Below, in pieces: positions 23,034 through 37,235 of a stretch of 64,000 nucleotides of DNA (position 1 is the stretch's first letter; each line of letters begins with the position of its first letter). Under the pieces are notes generated by a model that searched no databases, had not been told where the DNA came from, and saw only the letters and a program-made list of their open reading frames with translations. The translations under genes were made by a program, and so were the position numbers. The stretch comes from Adineta ricciae (taxonomy: Eukaryota; Rotifera; Eurotatoria; Adinetida; Adinetidae), in the NCBI GenBank assembly GCA_905250025.1, contig CAJNOJ010000133.1:186001-250000 (forward strand). The letters run 5' to 3'.

Positions 23034-26000
23034 TTAGATTTGTTCTTTGCCGATTGATTGAGCTGCCTGTTGGTCAACTAATGGTGATGTAAATTGAGTG
23101 TTGGATGAACTAAGTGGTGCAAATGAAGTTTTATCGACTCCACTTAATGATTTATGTAGGACATGAGCAGATGGTAAATCGTCCTGTGTTGATACGGTTG
23201 GTTTGGTTTCACCTTCGGGTGCTTGTCTTTGACCATCATGTGCATCGGAGAATGTACCTTGAAGAGGTAATCCTAAGTTGAGCGTTTTATTGAGTGCTGC
23301 TGTTTGAGCATCAGGTAATAATCCCGGTTTACTATTACTTGTACTAACGAAAGCACTTGTTTGATTTCCTTTACCGCTGGTGAGCTCTCGAACTTCATCG
23401 TCATTAGCATCAGTTAAGGTGGATTCAAGGTGCGGATCATTAGCTGAAGCTTCATTGGCCGCATCAACAGCAGCTCGACGAAGATCTTTATTAATTGAAA
23501 GAAGTCGGACTGAATCAGCACGTTCTAAATGTGGTTCGTATTGCTTGTCGATCGTTGATGGTGACTAAAAGTGTGAAAAAGGGAGCGAATGCATTTGAAA
23601 TAACGATCATCATATGGGCTACCTTTTCAGATGACTGTTGTTCTTGCTGATTTGGTGATGTTGGTTGATCTTGATCGTCTTCTTCGTCGCTTGCTTCTTC
23701 ACGATCAGGTGGTGCTGGTGTAGATGAACGAGATACTCCAGGAGTCGATGGAGCAGAAAACGTTTCACTAGTCTAAATAGATAATCAATAATGAACTAGA
23801 TGACCTGATAGAAACTCGTTTCTTACACATTTAAGCAATTCTTCTTCAAATTCAGGATGAATACGTTGTAACGCCATTTGACGAGCACGATAATAATACT
23901 AACATGAATAGAATCGTATAAAATTGAGAAAAATTCTTCATAATTACATCTACTTACAATGCCCAATGTATTCCAATCTAGTAACTCACTCAATCGTTCG
24001 GTACGATTACGTAGAATGATTCGCTGTCGTCGAGTTAATTGTGAAAAATCAAACATATACTAAAATACGAACAGGAGATTCGGAAACAAAGGAAGAAATT
24101 CAGCTGCATACTTGGGCGAGTTGGTGGCAAGATTCTTCAGCACTTTTATATCGTCTGTCAACAACATAAATACCATACGTCTCAGCTTGATGAACATGTT
24201 CTTCCATGAAACAGCCAAATCCACTTAGATTCGTGGAAATATTTGGTACACCCATGACAGTACATTCAGCTGGTGTGTAACCCCATGGTTCATAATACGA
24301 AGGAAAGACACCAAGATGGCAACCGCGAACGAATTCTTCATAATCCATTGGTAACAGTGGGCTTGTTGAGCGCAAGAATTCAGGATGAAATATAACTTTG
24401 ACACGATCATATCTTGTGTTAAATAATTGACAACGACGCAATGCATTCAATATAGGATCTGTCGAATCGTTACACACATTATGTGTACATATGGGCGGCA
24501 AACTGGATCTCTAGAACGAAAAGAGAGCGAATGAAAACAATTTTCGAAGTGAAAACAGAACATACTTGTGAAGCATAAATACATTTCTTCAATTCAATCA
24601 AATCACTTGCTTGAAGTATTTGATCTGGCGTGGGAAGTCGACCTCTAAAACGCAAAGAAACGATCTGAACATGGTATTCACTTTTCAATACACTTTTCCA
24701 GTGGCTCTATCTGTGAATGTTCTATCTCGTAAATTTACCTTAGACAGATTTCATAAAGTCGTTTCCCAATGTCACTTTGAACATTTTGTACTGTATCACG
24801 CAGCATTTTGGCTACAGATTGTCCTCTTAAGGACTCGATATTGAAATTATTCGTCGCAGTTGGAAAGATCATAAACGCTACGATTGTAACATCAGAACCA
24901 GATGACTGTCAAAGAAAAGGCAGTAGGGCCATGATTGGATCATAGAAGATTCTTACTTTAAGCATATGATTTAAACGAGCTAATGATTCGATGAACATAT
25001 CCGCACCTTTATTCGAAAATTCATATCGTCCAGCGATAAAGAAGTAAAGAGTTTTATCCAAATCGAAATCATAATGCCTAAAGAAATCAATGAATATTTC
25101 CAAAACAAACAAAATGATGTGCAAAATGAACTTTATGCATAAATTTTCATCGTTATCTCTACCCTAGAAAGTGTCCTTGGATAAAATTTGTTATTCTTTC
25201 TTGCGAAACAATCACTGGATCTACTGACCACATCGAGCGTGATTTACGTCGATATAGTTGGATATTTAAGCCGTTTGGGGTCAGAATATCTATCAACAAT
25301 GAGAAATTACCCGTAGAAATGTCCGCGTACAAAAGCATTCAATTTCTCTTTATTTTGAGCATGTAAATTTTGGAATTCATGCAATGCAGCAAATGTTTGA
25401 ACACTGAGCCCATTAGGCGTCAAGATATCTGGGAGCAAAAGAAAACAAAGGTAAGTAATATTCCGAGCAAAATAAACATCAAATTAACAGAAAGATGTGC
25501 CTTACCAGGTTTCTTGTTCAGTAGATATTCTGATTCGATACCGGTGATCTTTGAAACAGTTGTAAATACATGCGCACAAGAGGCGGCAGCTCTTTCGATA
25601 CAATATCGATGATAGATTTGACGGTCACCAGCTTCTTTGTCTAGGTCGAACTAAATAAAGACATATTCGATTCGATGAGGTTCTATGGAGAAGATACTGC
25701 CATACCCTACTTAAGTTATTATAGAAATCAGCTGCACCAGCACATAAGTATCGGCCGAGAAGTGTGGCATGAGTTGTGAATATTAATCCACAATCATATC
25801 CACGAAGTCGTGTCATTACTAGGCCAACACCTGCCAGCCATTCGTGGAAATGAGCGATAACGTAGCTTTTCTTTATTCGTTTGACATGTTCGATAAACTA
25901 CAAGAATCGTTCAAATTTAATGAAAGAATATCATGCAACTCACCGTTCCAATGAACCAAAACACACAAAAGCCAAAAATCAATGCATCATTGGATTCGCG

Positions 26001-26564
26001 ATCGTGATACGGAATTCCGATATGTGCATATTCAAAAAAGTCACCTTTCCATCCATCTAGTCGATGTGCAGCTGAACCGATATCAAAGAGAACAACTTGT
26101 GGAAAGCCTTCAATCAACCAATTGCCTGTTATAACCTATGAAAATTATTTTCGAGTTCAATTCAAACTATTTGCATTTCAATTTACATTAACACCGTAAC
26201 GCTTCATTTCATTGACAGTCTCTCGTATTGCTTCGATCTTCGATTCACCAACTTCAACTTCGGTTTTAACAAATGAATCATTGTACGGACCCAAACAAAT
26301 ATAATTATTTCCATATTCTTTCTTCGTTATTGGTACTTTCGAACGAATAACCGTATAGATTCCACCAACTAAATCAGTACGTCGGAGAACGATGAAAACA
26401 TAAAGAACAGTTTGTTTACCTTTATTAGCCACCTCCCATGACACTTCTAACAGCCATTTATTCATTTGTTCTGCGGTTTCACCATTGTCCAAACACGATT
26501 CGAAATTAATACCTTGAAAGGTTCGCAGCGATTTGGCCGCATGTTTGATTTTCGAAATTGGCAT
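23034..26564 (-). CDS. GYS1: Glycogen synthase, eukaryotic (GT3), with an alternative exon pair
   Basis: Exons: 26420-26564, 26187-26368, 25944-26135, 25706-25897, 25506-25650, then either 25311-25428 or 25163-25289, then 24957-25077, 24739-24905, 24566-24644, 24112-24510, 23958-24059, 23827-23898, 23623-23772, 23034-23564. It adds glucose from UDP-glucose to glycogen in the cytosol. The N-terminal lobe has [14 protein letters not shown], the UDP-glucose-binding start, and [11 protein letters not shown]. The C-terminal lobe has [34 protein letters not shown] with the catalytic E, and [14 protein letters not shown]. The arginine cluster for glucose-6-phosphate activation is present ([18 protein letters not shown]). 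The long Ser/Pro/Asp-rich tail is the usual phosphorylated control region. The N-terminal extension lacks the vertebrate RTLS-type phosphosite. The gene symbol is used for family only. Confidence 0.96.
25163..25289 (-). other. Glycogen synthase alternative exon 6b
   Basis: 127 nt, acceptor GTTGATAG and donor GTAGAG, entered in phase 1 and left in phase 2 exactly like its neighbour. It begins [13 protein letters not shown] and ends [10 protein letters not shown], so both ends match the canonical exon (DILTPNGL.., ..GHFYG). The middle ([20 protein letters not shown]) replaces the very conserved HEFQNLHAQ segment. No stop interrupts it. Confidence 0.8.
25311..25428 (-). other. Glycogen synthase canonical exon 6a
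   Basis: 118 nt, phase 1 to phase 2. It encodes the conserved [20 protein letters not shown] block and FVRGHFYG. Only 21 nt separate its donor from the acceptor of exon 6b, too little for a normal intron. Using both or neither exon would shift the frame. Confidence 0.85.
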
Positions 26565-27248
26565 TTTGTTTCGTTTTGCTATTTAATTTGATTATATCAA
26601 TCTACACATATAATTAAACACTTCGATATACACAAGTAGATTTAATCTTAGTCGTCGAGCAAAATAATTAAACAAATATCTAAAAAGATTGTAAACAAAA
26701 ACAGTAGAAATAAACTTTGCTTATTTATTCAATTAACTGTCAACGCTCGGTTTATCATGGCATTGGTTATTGGCTCACAAACATATTTTCTAATAAGACA
26801 GACACTCGTTTACTCCGCGTCAGACAGTAGAGAGTTCATTTAAGTACACTTTACAAAACAAAGAAATTATTTGAATCGGTTTGAGATTTAATGAAGCGAT
26901 AATCGTAGGTAAGTAGAAAAACATCGATCGATCATCTGGCTTCCAGACCATAGAACCTTACGGACAAATATCCAAATTAGATGTAGATGGCGTTGTGTAT
27001 CGAACTTGTATCAAAGTTTGTTATCTCATACAAAATGGACAAGTAGTGTCATCAAAATGAAACTACGTAGAATGATGTGTTCATGCTTTATTTCAATTGT
27101 ATGACAATGATCATAGGATGATTTTTAACTGATGACAAACAATTAGATGAGTATTCTCATAATTTAACAACCGTCATTAGCGTTTTAACGCTACACCTCT
27201 CTATGAGAGAATTGTGGATTGATTCAATTGAATTGAAGAGCGTCATAA
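26565..27248. other. Intergenic, glycogen synthase promoter side
   Basis: AT-rich with no coding pattern. It holds the upstream region of glycogen synthase and the 3' flank of the receptor gene. Confidence 0.5.
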
Positions 27249-28436
27249 TCAAGCTCGATCATAATCGTTTCGATATCTATATTTCATCAGATTTTGAAGA
27301 AGACCAAGAAACACTGGACGGTATTTTGGTGATGGTATGACAAATATAAACAAATTTCCCATTAATGGAACTAATGAGAGAAAGTATGCTGTTATATAGG
27401 CCGTGTTTTGCCATTGAAACTTGATACATGTCAATGAGAATATAAAGATGAATCGTGGGGTATTGAAGAGAACGAGAATATAACAACTGATAATAGTATG
27501 TTTGTAAGTATGTAAGACATTTTTAAAATTAGCCCAGACTGTTGCATTTTGATATAATGTTACTTTCTGTTTTGTTAACGTGAGTATCCAGATGATCGGT
27601 GAAACGAAATTGATTATATAAGGAATGGTGAAATGAAGCATATTTCTCACACTTTCATAATTTAAAAGGGAGTGGGTGTGAAGGTCCAATATACACCAAG
27701 ACCGGTTCGATGATTTTTTCACCTGACGGATAAATGGCTCATAAAGAATACTGCTGAAATGATATACAATAAGTATCGGTATGACTAATTTTGCTATTCG
27801 TCGACTACCGATTTTATTAAATGTAATTCCTTGATAAATAACCATCGTTCGTTCTAATGTCGTACACGCTGTTAACGAATCATATGCAGCGTGAACAGCC
27901 TTCCGAAGATATTCCAGAAGAACACAACCGATTTTTCTGTTATTCGCGAGAAGTAAATGACTAACAACAATAACTAAACCAATTTGACCGACAATCGATA
28001 TCCATAAACGATAGATTCCACTTCCCATTTCCCGTGTATTTGGTTGGCAGAACGTAACAATAGAAAACAAATTACAGACACTACCGATGACAAATACACT
28101 GAGAATAAGACTCTTGGAAACAGATTCGATGGAACAAAAAAGAATTTGTAACGATGTTATACCATAATATGCCGTCGTAAATTGACACTTAGGTCCGTAG
28201 AAACAGTTGGGGCAAGATGTATTGTTGGAATTGAGTGAGCAAAAGTTTGCGTTGGAATTCATAGGAAAAGTCTCGTGTTGTCGACTTCGAAAAAAACCGG
28301 TTTTGGAGAAAACGAGGAAAAAGAATGTGCCGAAGTAAAAATAGGAAAGGAGGAGAAAAACATCGACGTCTAAAATAACAACAGAAACGCGTAGGAGAAA
28401 CGCTAAGAAAAAAATGTTGAGAGAGAACTGCTGCAC
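27249..28436 (-). CDS. Orphan 7TM receptor with EGF-like N-terminus
   Basis: One open frame, 395 codons. After a hydrophobic start, a short cysteine-rich EGF-like piece is seen (SCPNCFYGPKCQF). Seven hydrophobic segments follow: SLILSVFVIGSVCNLFSIV; LWISIVGQIGLVIVVSHLLL; a third ending in ERTMVIYQG, where DRY would sit in rhodopsin-like receptors; LVIPILIVYHF; FTIPYIINFVSPIIWILTL; IISCYILVLFNTPRFIFIF; AYFLSLVPLMGNLFIFVI. This is a membrane receptor of a type I associate with bdelloid expansions; the ligand is unknown. The true start may be the later ATG at 28262, since the first 58 residues cross a TATTTTAG acceptor-like site and may include intron. Confidence 0.75.
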   Translation of the reverse strand: MQQFSLNIFFLAFLLRVSVVILDVDVFLLLSYFYFGTFFFLVFSKTGFFRSRQHETFPMNSNANFCSLNSNNTSCPNCFYGPKCQFTTAYYGITSLQILFCSIESVSKSLILSVFVIGSVCNLFSIVTFCQPNTREMGSGIYRLWISIVGQIGLVIVVSHLLLANNRKIGCVLLEYLRKAVHAAYDSLTACTTLERTMVIYQGITFNKIGSRRIAKLVIPILIVYHFSSILYEPFIRQVKKSSNRSWCILDLHTHSLLNYESVRNMLHFTIPYIINFVSPIIWILTLTKQKVTLYQNATVWANFKNVLHTYKHTIISCYILVLFNTPRFIFIFSLTCIKFQWQNTAYITAYFLSLVPLMGNLFIFVIPSPKYRPVFLGLLQNLMKYRYRNDYDRA

Positions 28437-30039
28437 GGCTACGCCTACGTACTATATTCTCAAGCTTGCTGTATACGTCATGTTCATGAGGCTCATCGAG
28501 TTAACCCTTTCGACCGCCATGACATCAATTGATGCAATACAGAATGTAAGAGAGATATTTTTCGTTCTGTCGTCTTCTAAGAGCTCCAATATCGTATGAT
28601 GTTCAGCTAAGTTATAGCACGTGATTCTTATTTCTTATCAGAATAGATTTTCTTTTAGATTTAAATACAGTTGGTTAAACGCACGAGAGAGATTTTTTTC
28701 TATCTTTCGTGTTTACATAGAAGGCAAGAAAATCTCGGCATCGAAAGGGTTAAGTTGAAGCATCCGGCATATTAAAGAAAATCCTTAGATATCGACCAAC
28801 GGAAAGTTCAATTGACTCGCTTTTCCATAAAGACTACGTATATACAAAACAATTTCATAATAGTAAAAAGTATGTGTGAGTGTCTTATAATGAATAAATT
28901 CTATACAGGATCGTCCTTTAAATAGACATGTCCTGCCTTTTGACAAGTATATCATTCTTCAAGAATAGTCTATGAGATCCTCATATTTCGGTGACAGGAT
29001 AGACCATCGTTATTTTAATTCAAATATGGCTACTCTGTCATGCAGAGCTGAGTAGGTTTCAACCCTTACGAATGTTCAAGCAGGTTTCTCAATAATCTAC
29101 ATGTTGATAATTTCCTGATTGCTTCTGTTACTTTATACGATATTATCCAAAAAGGAAGCAAAATGCCTGCTTATTAGAAGCTACTACGTCCCATATCAGA
29201 ATGACACATAATAGACTGATTTGCCAGATAGATTTCACAAGTAACTGGAGCTTGTTATACAAATGATGCTTTTCACGCCTGGAAGCATAGAAGATTAAAT
29301 TTTCAAGTGACTTTCTACCTCATGGTAATAAATGTCATAATAATCATACATATATCAAGGATGTTTCGGCTGTTAACCAGAATTATATTGATAAGCACCG
29401 AATATAACTTAAAAACTAACGGTTTTCTCACGAACGTTTTCCCTTTGCCGTTCCACATGAAAAGTGTACAAAGATGGTTACGTCCGTGAATTATAATATA
29501 CCGATGAATATTGGTAGTTAGAAAGAGATTTTCCATCTCTATGAATGGGATTCCCGTTTGAAGTTAATGCGAATAGGAAATATCATCGACGCCATTTACA
29601 AATCGGATCATGTTTATTTGTGTTTTACAATGTAAACGACTCTAGCTTTACGCTGACTGCTGTTTGTAAACTTTTGCAGTCTTTTTAAAACTTACCTGCG
29701 ATTTCAAAGTCATCCGGCGTTGGTTTTTGCCGCTCGTAATGATTGCACAAAACTTTTAAAGAAATAGAGCAAAAAGTGAAAATCTACATGCATGTAACTT
29801 GTCGTACGCAGTGTACGTCAGGTACGTGTCGCACGCTCGACATAGAATGAATCATTTGCCAAGCTTAGATAATACTTCAGTTTTGTTTTTACGTTTCTGT
29901 CGATAACATATAGCGTCAAGCTGACAGGATAAAAATCACGTGCTATAAAGCGTTTTACACATCAACTTCAATATTTTATTTATTCACAAGCGTTGACTAC
30001 GGTTTCACGTCATTTTTACTCTTCATAACAAAAGAACAA
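28437..30039. other. Divergent intergenic, receptor / SDR gene
   Basis: No gene found on either strand. Open frames at 28414-28599 and 29307-29536 lack any domain. Confidence 0.5.
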
Positions 30040-31002
30040 ATGGGTATAAACTCTTCTCAAACACTCCGTCGTAAAAATCTGACTGCACAGGATATTATTC
30101 ATGAGTGTAACGAACAAAGTAAAGTCAAACAATCGTACATTCTTGTCACTGGAGCTACATCAGGTATTGGTATCGAAACTGGTCGAACATTAGCGTTAGC
30201 AGGAGCAAAAGTTTATCTGATGGGCAGAAGTGAAACGAAGCTTCAAGAAGTGATCACAAATATCAATAAAGAGTTACAACAAAGCACGACCGGTGGATCT
30301 GTTCAAGGTGTGCTCTGTGATTTGAATAGTTTAGCAAGTATTAAAACATTTGCTCAAAAGTTTATTCAAGACAATATGCCGTTAAATATTCTAATACTCA
30401 ATGCTGGTATATTCAATTATAAGTTTGCTCAAACTATCGATGGGCTCGAACAAGTTATGGGGGTGAATCATATAGGTCACGCTTATCTAACGAAATTACT
30501 AATGCCGGTATTGATTGCTAATAATCCGTCAAGAATTGTTGTAGTTTCGTCTGAATTACAATGGGGTCCACCGTTGAATTACCAAGCATTAGAGCAAATG
30601 AGTAGTGCATCGACTAATCGCAGTAAATCCTGGGGTATGCTCAGAAGTTATCAACAAAGTAAACTAGCAAATGTATTATTTGCTCGTGCACTTGCTGCAC
30701 GATATAAAGACAAACAAATTACTGCTTATTCACTCCATCCGGGAGTGATTGATACGAATTTAACATCACAGCTACCATTGCAAGGCGTTCTAAAAAAATT
30801 TATCCCCAAGAAAACACCTGAACAAGGCGCAGCTACTTCAGTATTTTGTGCAATCAAGCCCGGCCTGGAAACTGAAAATGGACGATTTTTTCAAGATTCG
30901 ACTGTGACTGACCTCGGTGATAAGTGGACCGAGGATGATCTCGATACATTCTGGAAGTGGACAGAAAAGATCATCGACGAACGAACAGCCAATTTATCAT
31001 GA
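30040..31002 (+). CDS. Short-chain dehydrogenase/reductase (retinol dehydrogenase/WWOX type)
   Basis: Single exon, 320 codons. NAD(P)-binding motif TGATSGIGIETG at about residue 39, then NAGIF, then the active-site Ser in VVVSSELQW and YxxxK in SYQQSKLAN, followed by SLHPGVIDTNL. This is the order of classical SDRs of the RDH11-14/WWOX-like group, which act on retinoids, sterols or other lipids. The substrate cannot be set from sequence. The N-terminus has no long membrane anchor, but MGINSS looks like an N-myristoylation signal. It is the first of six plus-strand genes packed closely together. Confidence 0.9.
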   Translation: MGINSSQTLRRKNLTAQDIIHECNEQSKVKQSYILVTGATSGIGIETGRTLALAGAKVYLMGRSETKLQEVITNINKELQQSTTGGSVQGVLCDLNSLASIKTFAQKFIQDNMPLNILILNAGIFNYKFAQTIDGLEQVMGVNHIGHAYLTKLLMPVLIANNPSRIVVVSSELQWGPPLNYQALEQMSSASTNRSKSWGMLRSYQQSKLANVLFARALAARYKDKQITAYSLHPGVIDTNLTSQLPLQGVLKKFIPKKTPEQGAATSVFCAIKPGLETENGRFFQDSTVTDLGDKWTEDDLDTFWKWTEKIIDERTANLS

Positions 31003-31293
31003 ACAGTTATAACTCATTGATTTTCTCTAGCATTATTCACTATTTGTAAACTACAATAATAGACATTCGACTTCGACAGTCTAAGGAAAGATGTCTCTCT
31101 CTTTCTAGCAGAATAATTCAATGCCATCTGCATGCGGAAAACTCTTTTTCTATTCGCTTGGTTTCTCAGCAATTCCACGGGGAAATCGATTTTTTATGAA
31201 AAAGAAAGAAATATATCATATACATTGGAGATCTAATCGAGAATTGACATTGTTTTTGCATAATCAATACTTTCTTTCCAAGAAAACCAGCAA

Positions 31294-32036
31294 ATGCCAA
31301 CTATTTTACCACGTTACTTGAAATATTTTTCTTTAATCGTGCTCGTAATCGCTATTCTCTCTAAATACGAAGTACCTTTGAACTCCGCATCGACAGATAG
31401 GAAAACGTTGATGTTTACAAAAGTCGCTACTATTCAACAGGACCGAGTACATGTATATAAAGTTATAACAAATATTGACAAATATTCGTCGGTATGTAAA
31501 CATTCGTTATTCTTATCTTTGACGAAAAGATCTATCTATTTCTAGTGGTATCCAAATGTTGCTCGTGTTGAACATATTCAATTAGTTCCATCTCGTGTAC
31601 ATAATCACGAAGGCGAAAAATACCAGTTGATTACCAGAGTACCTTTAATTGGTAAATAGCTTCATTTCAGGAGGAAAGATCTGATGAGTTAATTGTTTTT
31701 AGGCGATGTTTCATCCGATTTGATTATTCATACTGATGATCACCCGAAACGATTTGTCTACTCTGTTGATTCTTGGTTACTTGAAATGAATTCAATTGAA
31801 TTGAAGGAAAGTTCTTCCAATGTGAATTCTACTCGGATTGAATGGACTGTTTACACCAGACGACGCAGCATCCTTTTCCAGGTAAGAATAGTCATTTTAT
31901 TTCGAAATCAAATGTATCTACGGCTCTGTCGTTTACTTCGTTTTAGTATTTGCTGTTACCTTTTGCGAGTTTCTACAAAAATCAAATTGTACGTGAAGCT
32001 TTGTTTTCACTGCTCATGCAAATCCGTGATCTTTGA
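31294..32036 (+). CDS. START/SRPBCC-like lipid-binding protein with N-terminal membrane anchor
   Basis: Four exons: 31294-31491, 31546-31651, 31703-31881, 31947-32036; about 190 residues. The N-terminus has a hydrophobic signal-anchor (YFSLIVLVIAIL). The rest resembles a polyketide-cyclase/START helix-grip fold: VYKVITNIDKYSSWYPNVAR (the typical helix with W-x-P), then strands YQLITRVPLIG, DLIIHTD and RFVYSVDSW, then RIEWTVYTRR, and a long C-terminal helix (IVREALFSLLMQIRDL). Such proteins bind or move hydrophobic ligands. The ligand is unknown and the family call is moderate. Confidence 0.65.
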
Positions 32037-32371
32037 TTTCAAACAGAAAGCAAAAAAGATTTCCACACTCATAATCTCGACATTCCGGACTGCTTTGTTT
32101 TGTCTGATTACATATCTGTGTGCTTTTCGTGTCGATTTATTAAATATACAAAAAGATCTTCTATTCGAATTCGAGTGAACCACTCGTAGACATCTAATGA
32201 CATCATTGTAGATGTCTCTGAACAAATGACGAAGGAATTGAAAACATCATTGGTCTTCGTCGTTTAGTCCTATCAGAATTAGTGCATGTCAGTCATTCAA
32301 AAAAAGCTGGCCTTAGATTCTGGTTGCATCATTTCTTAGAAATTTACCAATCTTACGCGATCATTCTCGAA
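32037..32371. other. Short intergenic before EMC8/9
   Basis: 335 bp. Acceptor-like TTGTAG at 32208-32213 could belong to a leader for EMC8/9. No separate gene. Confidence 0.4.
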
Positions 32372-33145
32372 ATGTCGGACATAAATACATTAGCATTTAC
32401 TAAAATGTTTCTTCATCTAGCTAAATATCCTGAACTAGCTGTCAACGGTATTTTATTAAGTGAGAAAACAAGTTCAGCGAGTGATGAAGCCGATTCCTCA
32501 TCGTATCTTCACTTTGTTGATTGTATTCCACTATTTCATGGTATTCTATCTCTATCACCGATGCTAGAGATTGCATTATCACAAATTGATGCTTATTGTT
32601 CATTAAAAAAATTAACTATTGCTGGTTATTATCATGCAAACGAGAATTACTCAGATCCGAAGTAAGGACGGACATTTTTGCGAGGTACTTTACGAATGAT
32701 TTGTATTCCACTTAGCCCAAACTTTACAACTTTGAAAATAATGGAGAAAATCAAAGAGAACAATCCAAATGCAGTGTTATTTATGGTAGTGTTGATCGTC
32801 CATTTATTCGTTGAAAGTATTCGTATGAAAAAATTCCATTTAGATTGACAACAGTCTGGTAGATTTGACGGAAAATGATCGATTTTATAACGTTTTTACA
32901 TTATCTGACAGAACGTGGAAGAATGTTACCGATTCGTAAGTTTAATGAAATAGAACAGTTCGATAACTAAGCAATTCTTCCTTATCAGACACATTGTCAA
33001 TGATGAAAGTCGATTGTCTGCTATGCAATTGGTTAACCGTAAGCAACATCGTCAATTGATTGATTTCGACAATCATTTAGATTCTATTTCGAACGATTGG
33101 CGCAACCCACATATCCGTAACGAACTGAACGCCGCATCATTTTAG
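32372..33145 (+). CDS. EMC8: ER membrane protein complex subunit 8/9
   Basis: Four exons: 32372-32661, 32716-32785, 32844-32935, 32999-33145. The EMC inserts and folds membrane proteins in the ER; EMC8/9 is a cytosolic subunit with an inactive MPN-like fold. Visible family marks are FTKMFLHLAKYPELAVNGIL at the start, LHFVDCIPLFHGILSLSPML, TIAGYYHANENYSD and the C-terminal LIDFDNHLDSISNDWRNP. Animal families have one or two such paralogues; this copy cannot be assigned to 8 or 9. The metal-binding His pair of active MPN proteins is not evident. Confidence 0.93.
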
Positions 33146-33328
33146 CAATATCCAATTCTCTTCGTCTCAATGTTGTTTCCATTTTTCTCTCTGTCACGTT
33201 CGATTTCATCGTTTCATGTTTCTTCTCTCTCTCTCTCTTTTTTACTAATACTATGTTAAACAGATATTCTTAGCAAGAAAACAAAGAACATACATAGGAT
33301 TATATGTGTTTTCTTTTTTCTGTTTTTG

Positions 33329-33748
33329 ATGAGCATCTGTCTTCGAACGATTCTCAGCCGATATCAACTCATCTCATTCTCCAAACGACTTCTCTCGACG
33401 AAACCCGCAACAACATCGGAATTAAAATTAAGTGATAGTTGCGTTCGACGTCTCCAAGATATATTAAAGAATCCATCGGAAAAACTTCGTGTGTTTGTCG
33501 AAGGCGGCGGTTGTTCCGGTTTTCAATATAAATTCCTTGTCGAATCAAACAACGAAACGATCAAAGACGAAGATTTAATCATCGAACGCGACGGTGTGAA
33601 AGTTATTGTCGACAAAGATTCATTAGAGTTATTAAAAGGTTCAACTATCGATTATCAGGAAGAATTAATTCGATCTAGCTTTCGTATTGTCAACAATCCC
33701 AACGCTGAACAAGGTTGCTCCTGTGGGACATCATTTTCGATCAAATAA
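33329..33748 (+). CDS. ISCA2: ISCA2, mitochondrial iron-sulfur assembly protein
   Basis: 139 residues, single exon. N-terminal Arg/Ser/Leu-rich transit peptide ([20 protein letters not shown]), then an A-type carrier domain with conserved Cys at [12 protein letters not shown] and the C-terminal pair in [13 protein letters not shown]2 works with ISCA1 to make [4Fe-4S] clusters in mitochondria. The stop codon shares its last base with the ATG of ISCA1, which starts directly in the next frame. The gene lies 183 bp after EMC8/9. ISCA2 and the following gene are both intronless while the neighbours on each side have introns. Confidence 0.95.
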   Translation: MSICLRTILSRYQLISFSKRLLSTKPATTSELKLSDSCVRRLQDILKNPSEKLRVFVEGGGCSGFQYKFLVESNNETIKDEDLIIERDGVKVIVDKDSLELLKGSTIDYQEELIRSSFRIVNNPNAEQGCSCGTSFSIK

Positions 33749-33750
33749 TG
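33746..33750 (+). promoter_or_regulatory. Stop-start overlap TAATG between ISCA2 and ISCA1
   Basis: TAA of ISCA2 and ATG of ISCA1 share one A. No splice-acceptor sequence lies close upstream of this ATG that could start a separate trans-spliced mRNA without cutting into ISCA2 coding sequence. Confidence 0.85.
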
Positions 33751-34149
33751 TCAGCATCAACATTGGTTTCGGGCTCAATTCGAGCCGTAAATCGAGGTAG
33801 ACGTTTAACGAATCTACCGACTCGGGCAGCAATAACTCTAACTGATTCAGCTGTTCGTCGTGTTAAAGAAATTTTAAATGCTAAACCGGAAGCGATTGCA
33901 CTTCGTATTGGTGTTCGACAACGTGGATGTAATGGTCTTTCATATACACTTGATTATGCGCAAGAAAGGAAGAAAATGGACGAAGAAGTTTCTCAAGACG
34001 GTGTCAAGTTGTTAATCGATCCGAAAGCACAACTATCCTTGCTAGGAACAGAGATGGATTTTGTCAAAGATAAATTATCAAGTGAATTCATATTCAATAA
34101 TCCAAATATCAAAGGAACCTGTGGTTGTGGTGAATCATTTAATGTTTAG
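33748..34149 (+). CDS. ISCA1: ISCA1, mitochondrial iron-sulfur assembly protein
   Basis: 133 residues, single exon. It begins MSAS and runs into VSGSIRAVNRGRR, like animal ISCA1, which supports this exact start codon. The three cluster-binding cysteines are in RQRGCNGLSYTLDY and GTCGCGESF; LLGTEMDFVKDKLSSEF is nearly identical to vertebrate ISCA1. ISCA1 pairs with ISCA2 (the overlapping upstream frame) in mitochondrial [4Fe-4S] assembly for aconitase, lipoate synthase and complex I. Equal amounts of both subunits from one mRNA would make sense; that is inference. Confidence 0.96.
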   Translation: MSASTLVSGSIRAVNRGRRLTNLPTRAAITLTDSAVRRVKEILNAKPEAIALRIGVRQRGCNGLSYTLDYAQERKKMDEEVSQDGVKLLIDPKAQLSLLGTEMDFVKDKLSSEFIFNNPNIKGTCGCGESFNV

Positions 34150-34320
34150 CACGAACGAAAATCAACAACATCCGTAGATTGCTCTTTCCCTGTTTGTTTT
34201 TATATATAAAATCAAATTTAGTTTGTTTTGTATTATTATTTCCGCATTTTTGCCTTTGAGTTCGCACTGCCATCTGATCTACTAACTGTACTTTTTCAGT
34301 TACTGTATTTTTTGTTTGCA

Positions 34321-34330
34321 AATGTTTTAG
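34321..34330 (+). promoter_or_regulatory. Splice acceptor abutting the NSUN2 start codon
   Basis: AATGTTTTAG runs straight into ATG, after a T-rich tract and 181 nt past the ISCA1 stop. It fits a spliced-leader acceptor for a downstream cistron or a 5' UTR intron end. Confidence 0.5.

Positions 34331-37235
<2,905 letters not shown>

Noticed and set aside
25370..25612. 80-codon plus-strand frame opposite glycogen synthase
   Set aside because: Antisense shadow of exons 5 and 6a.
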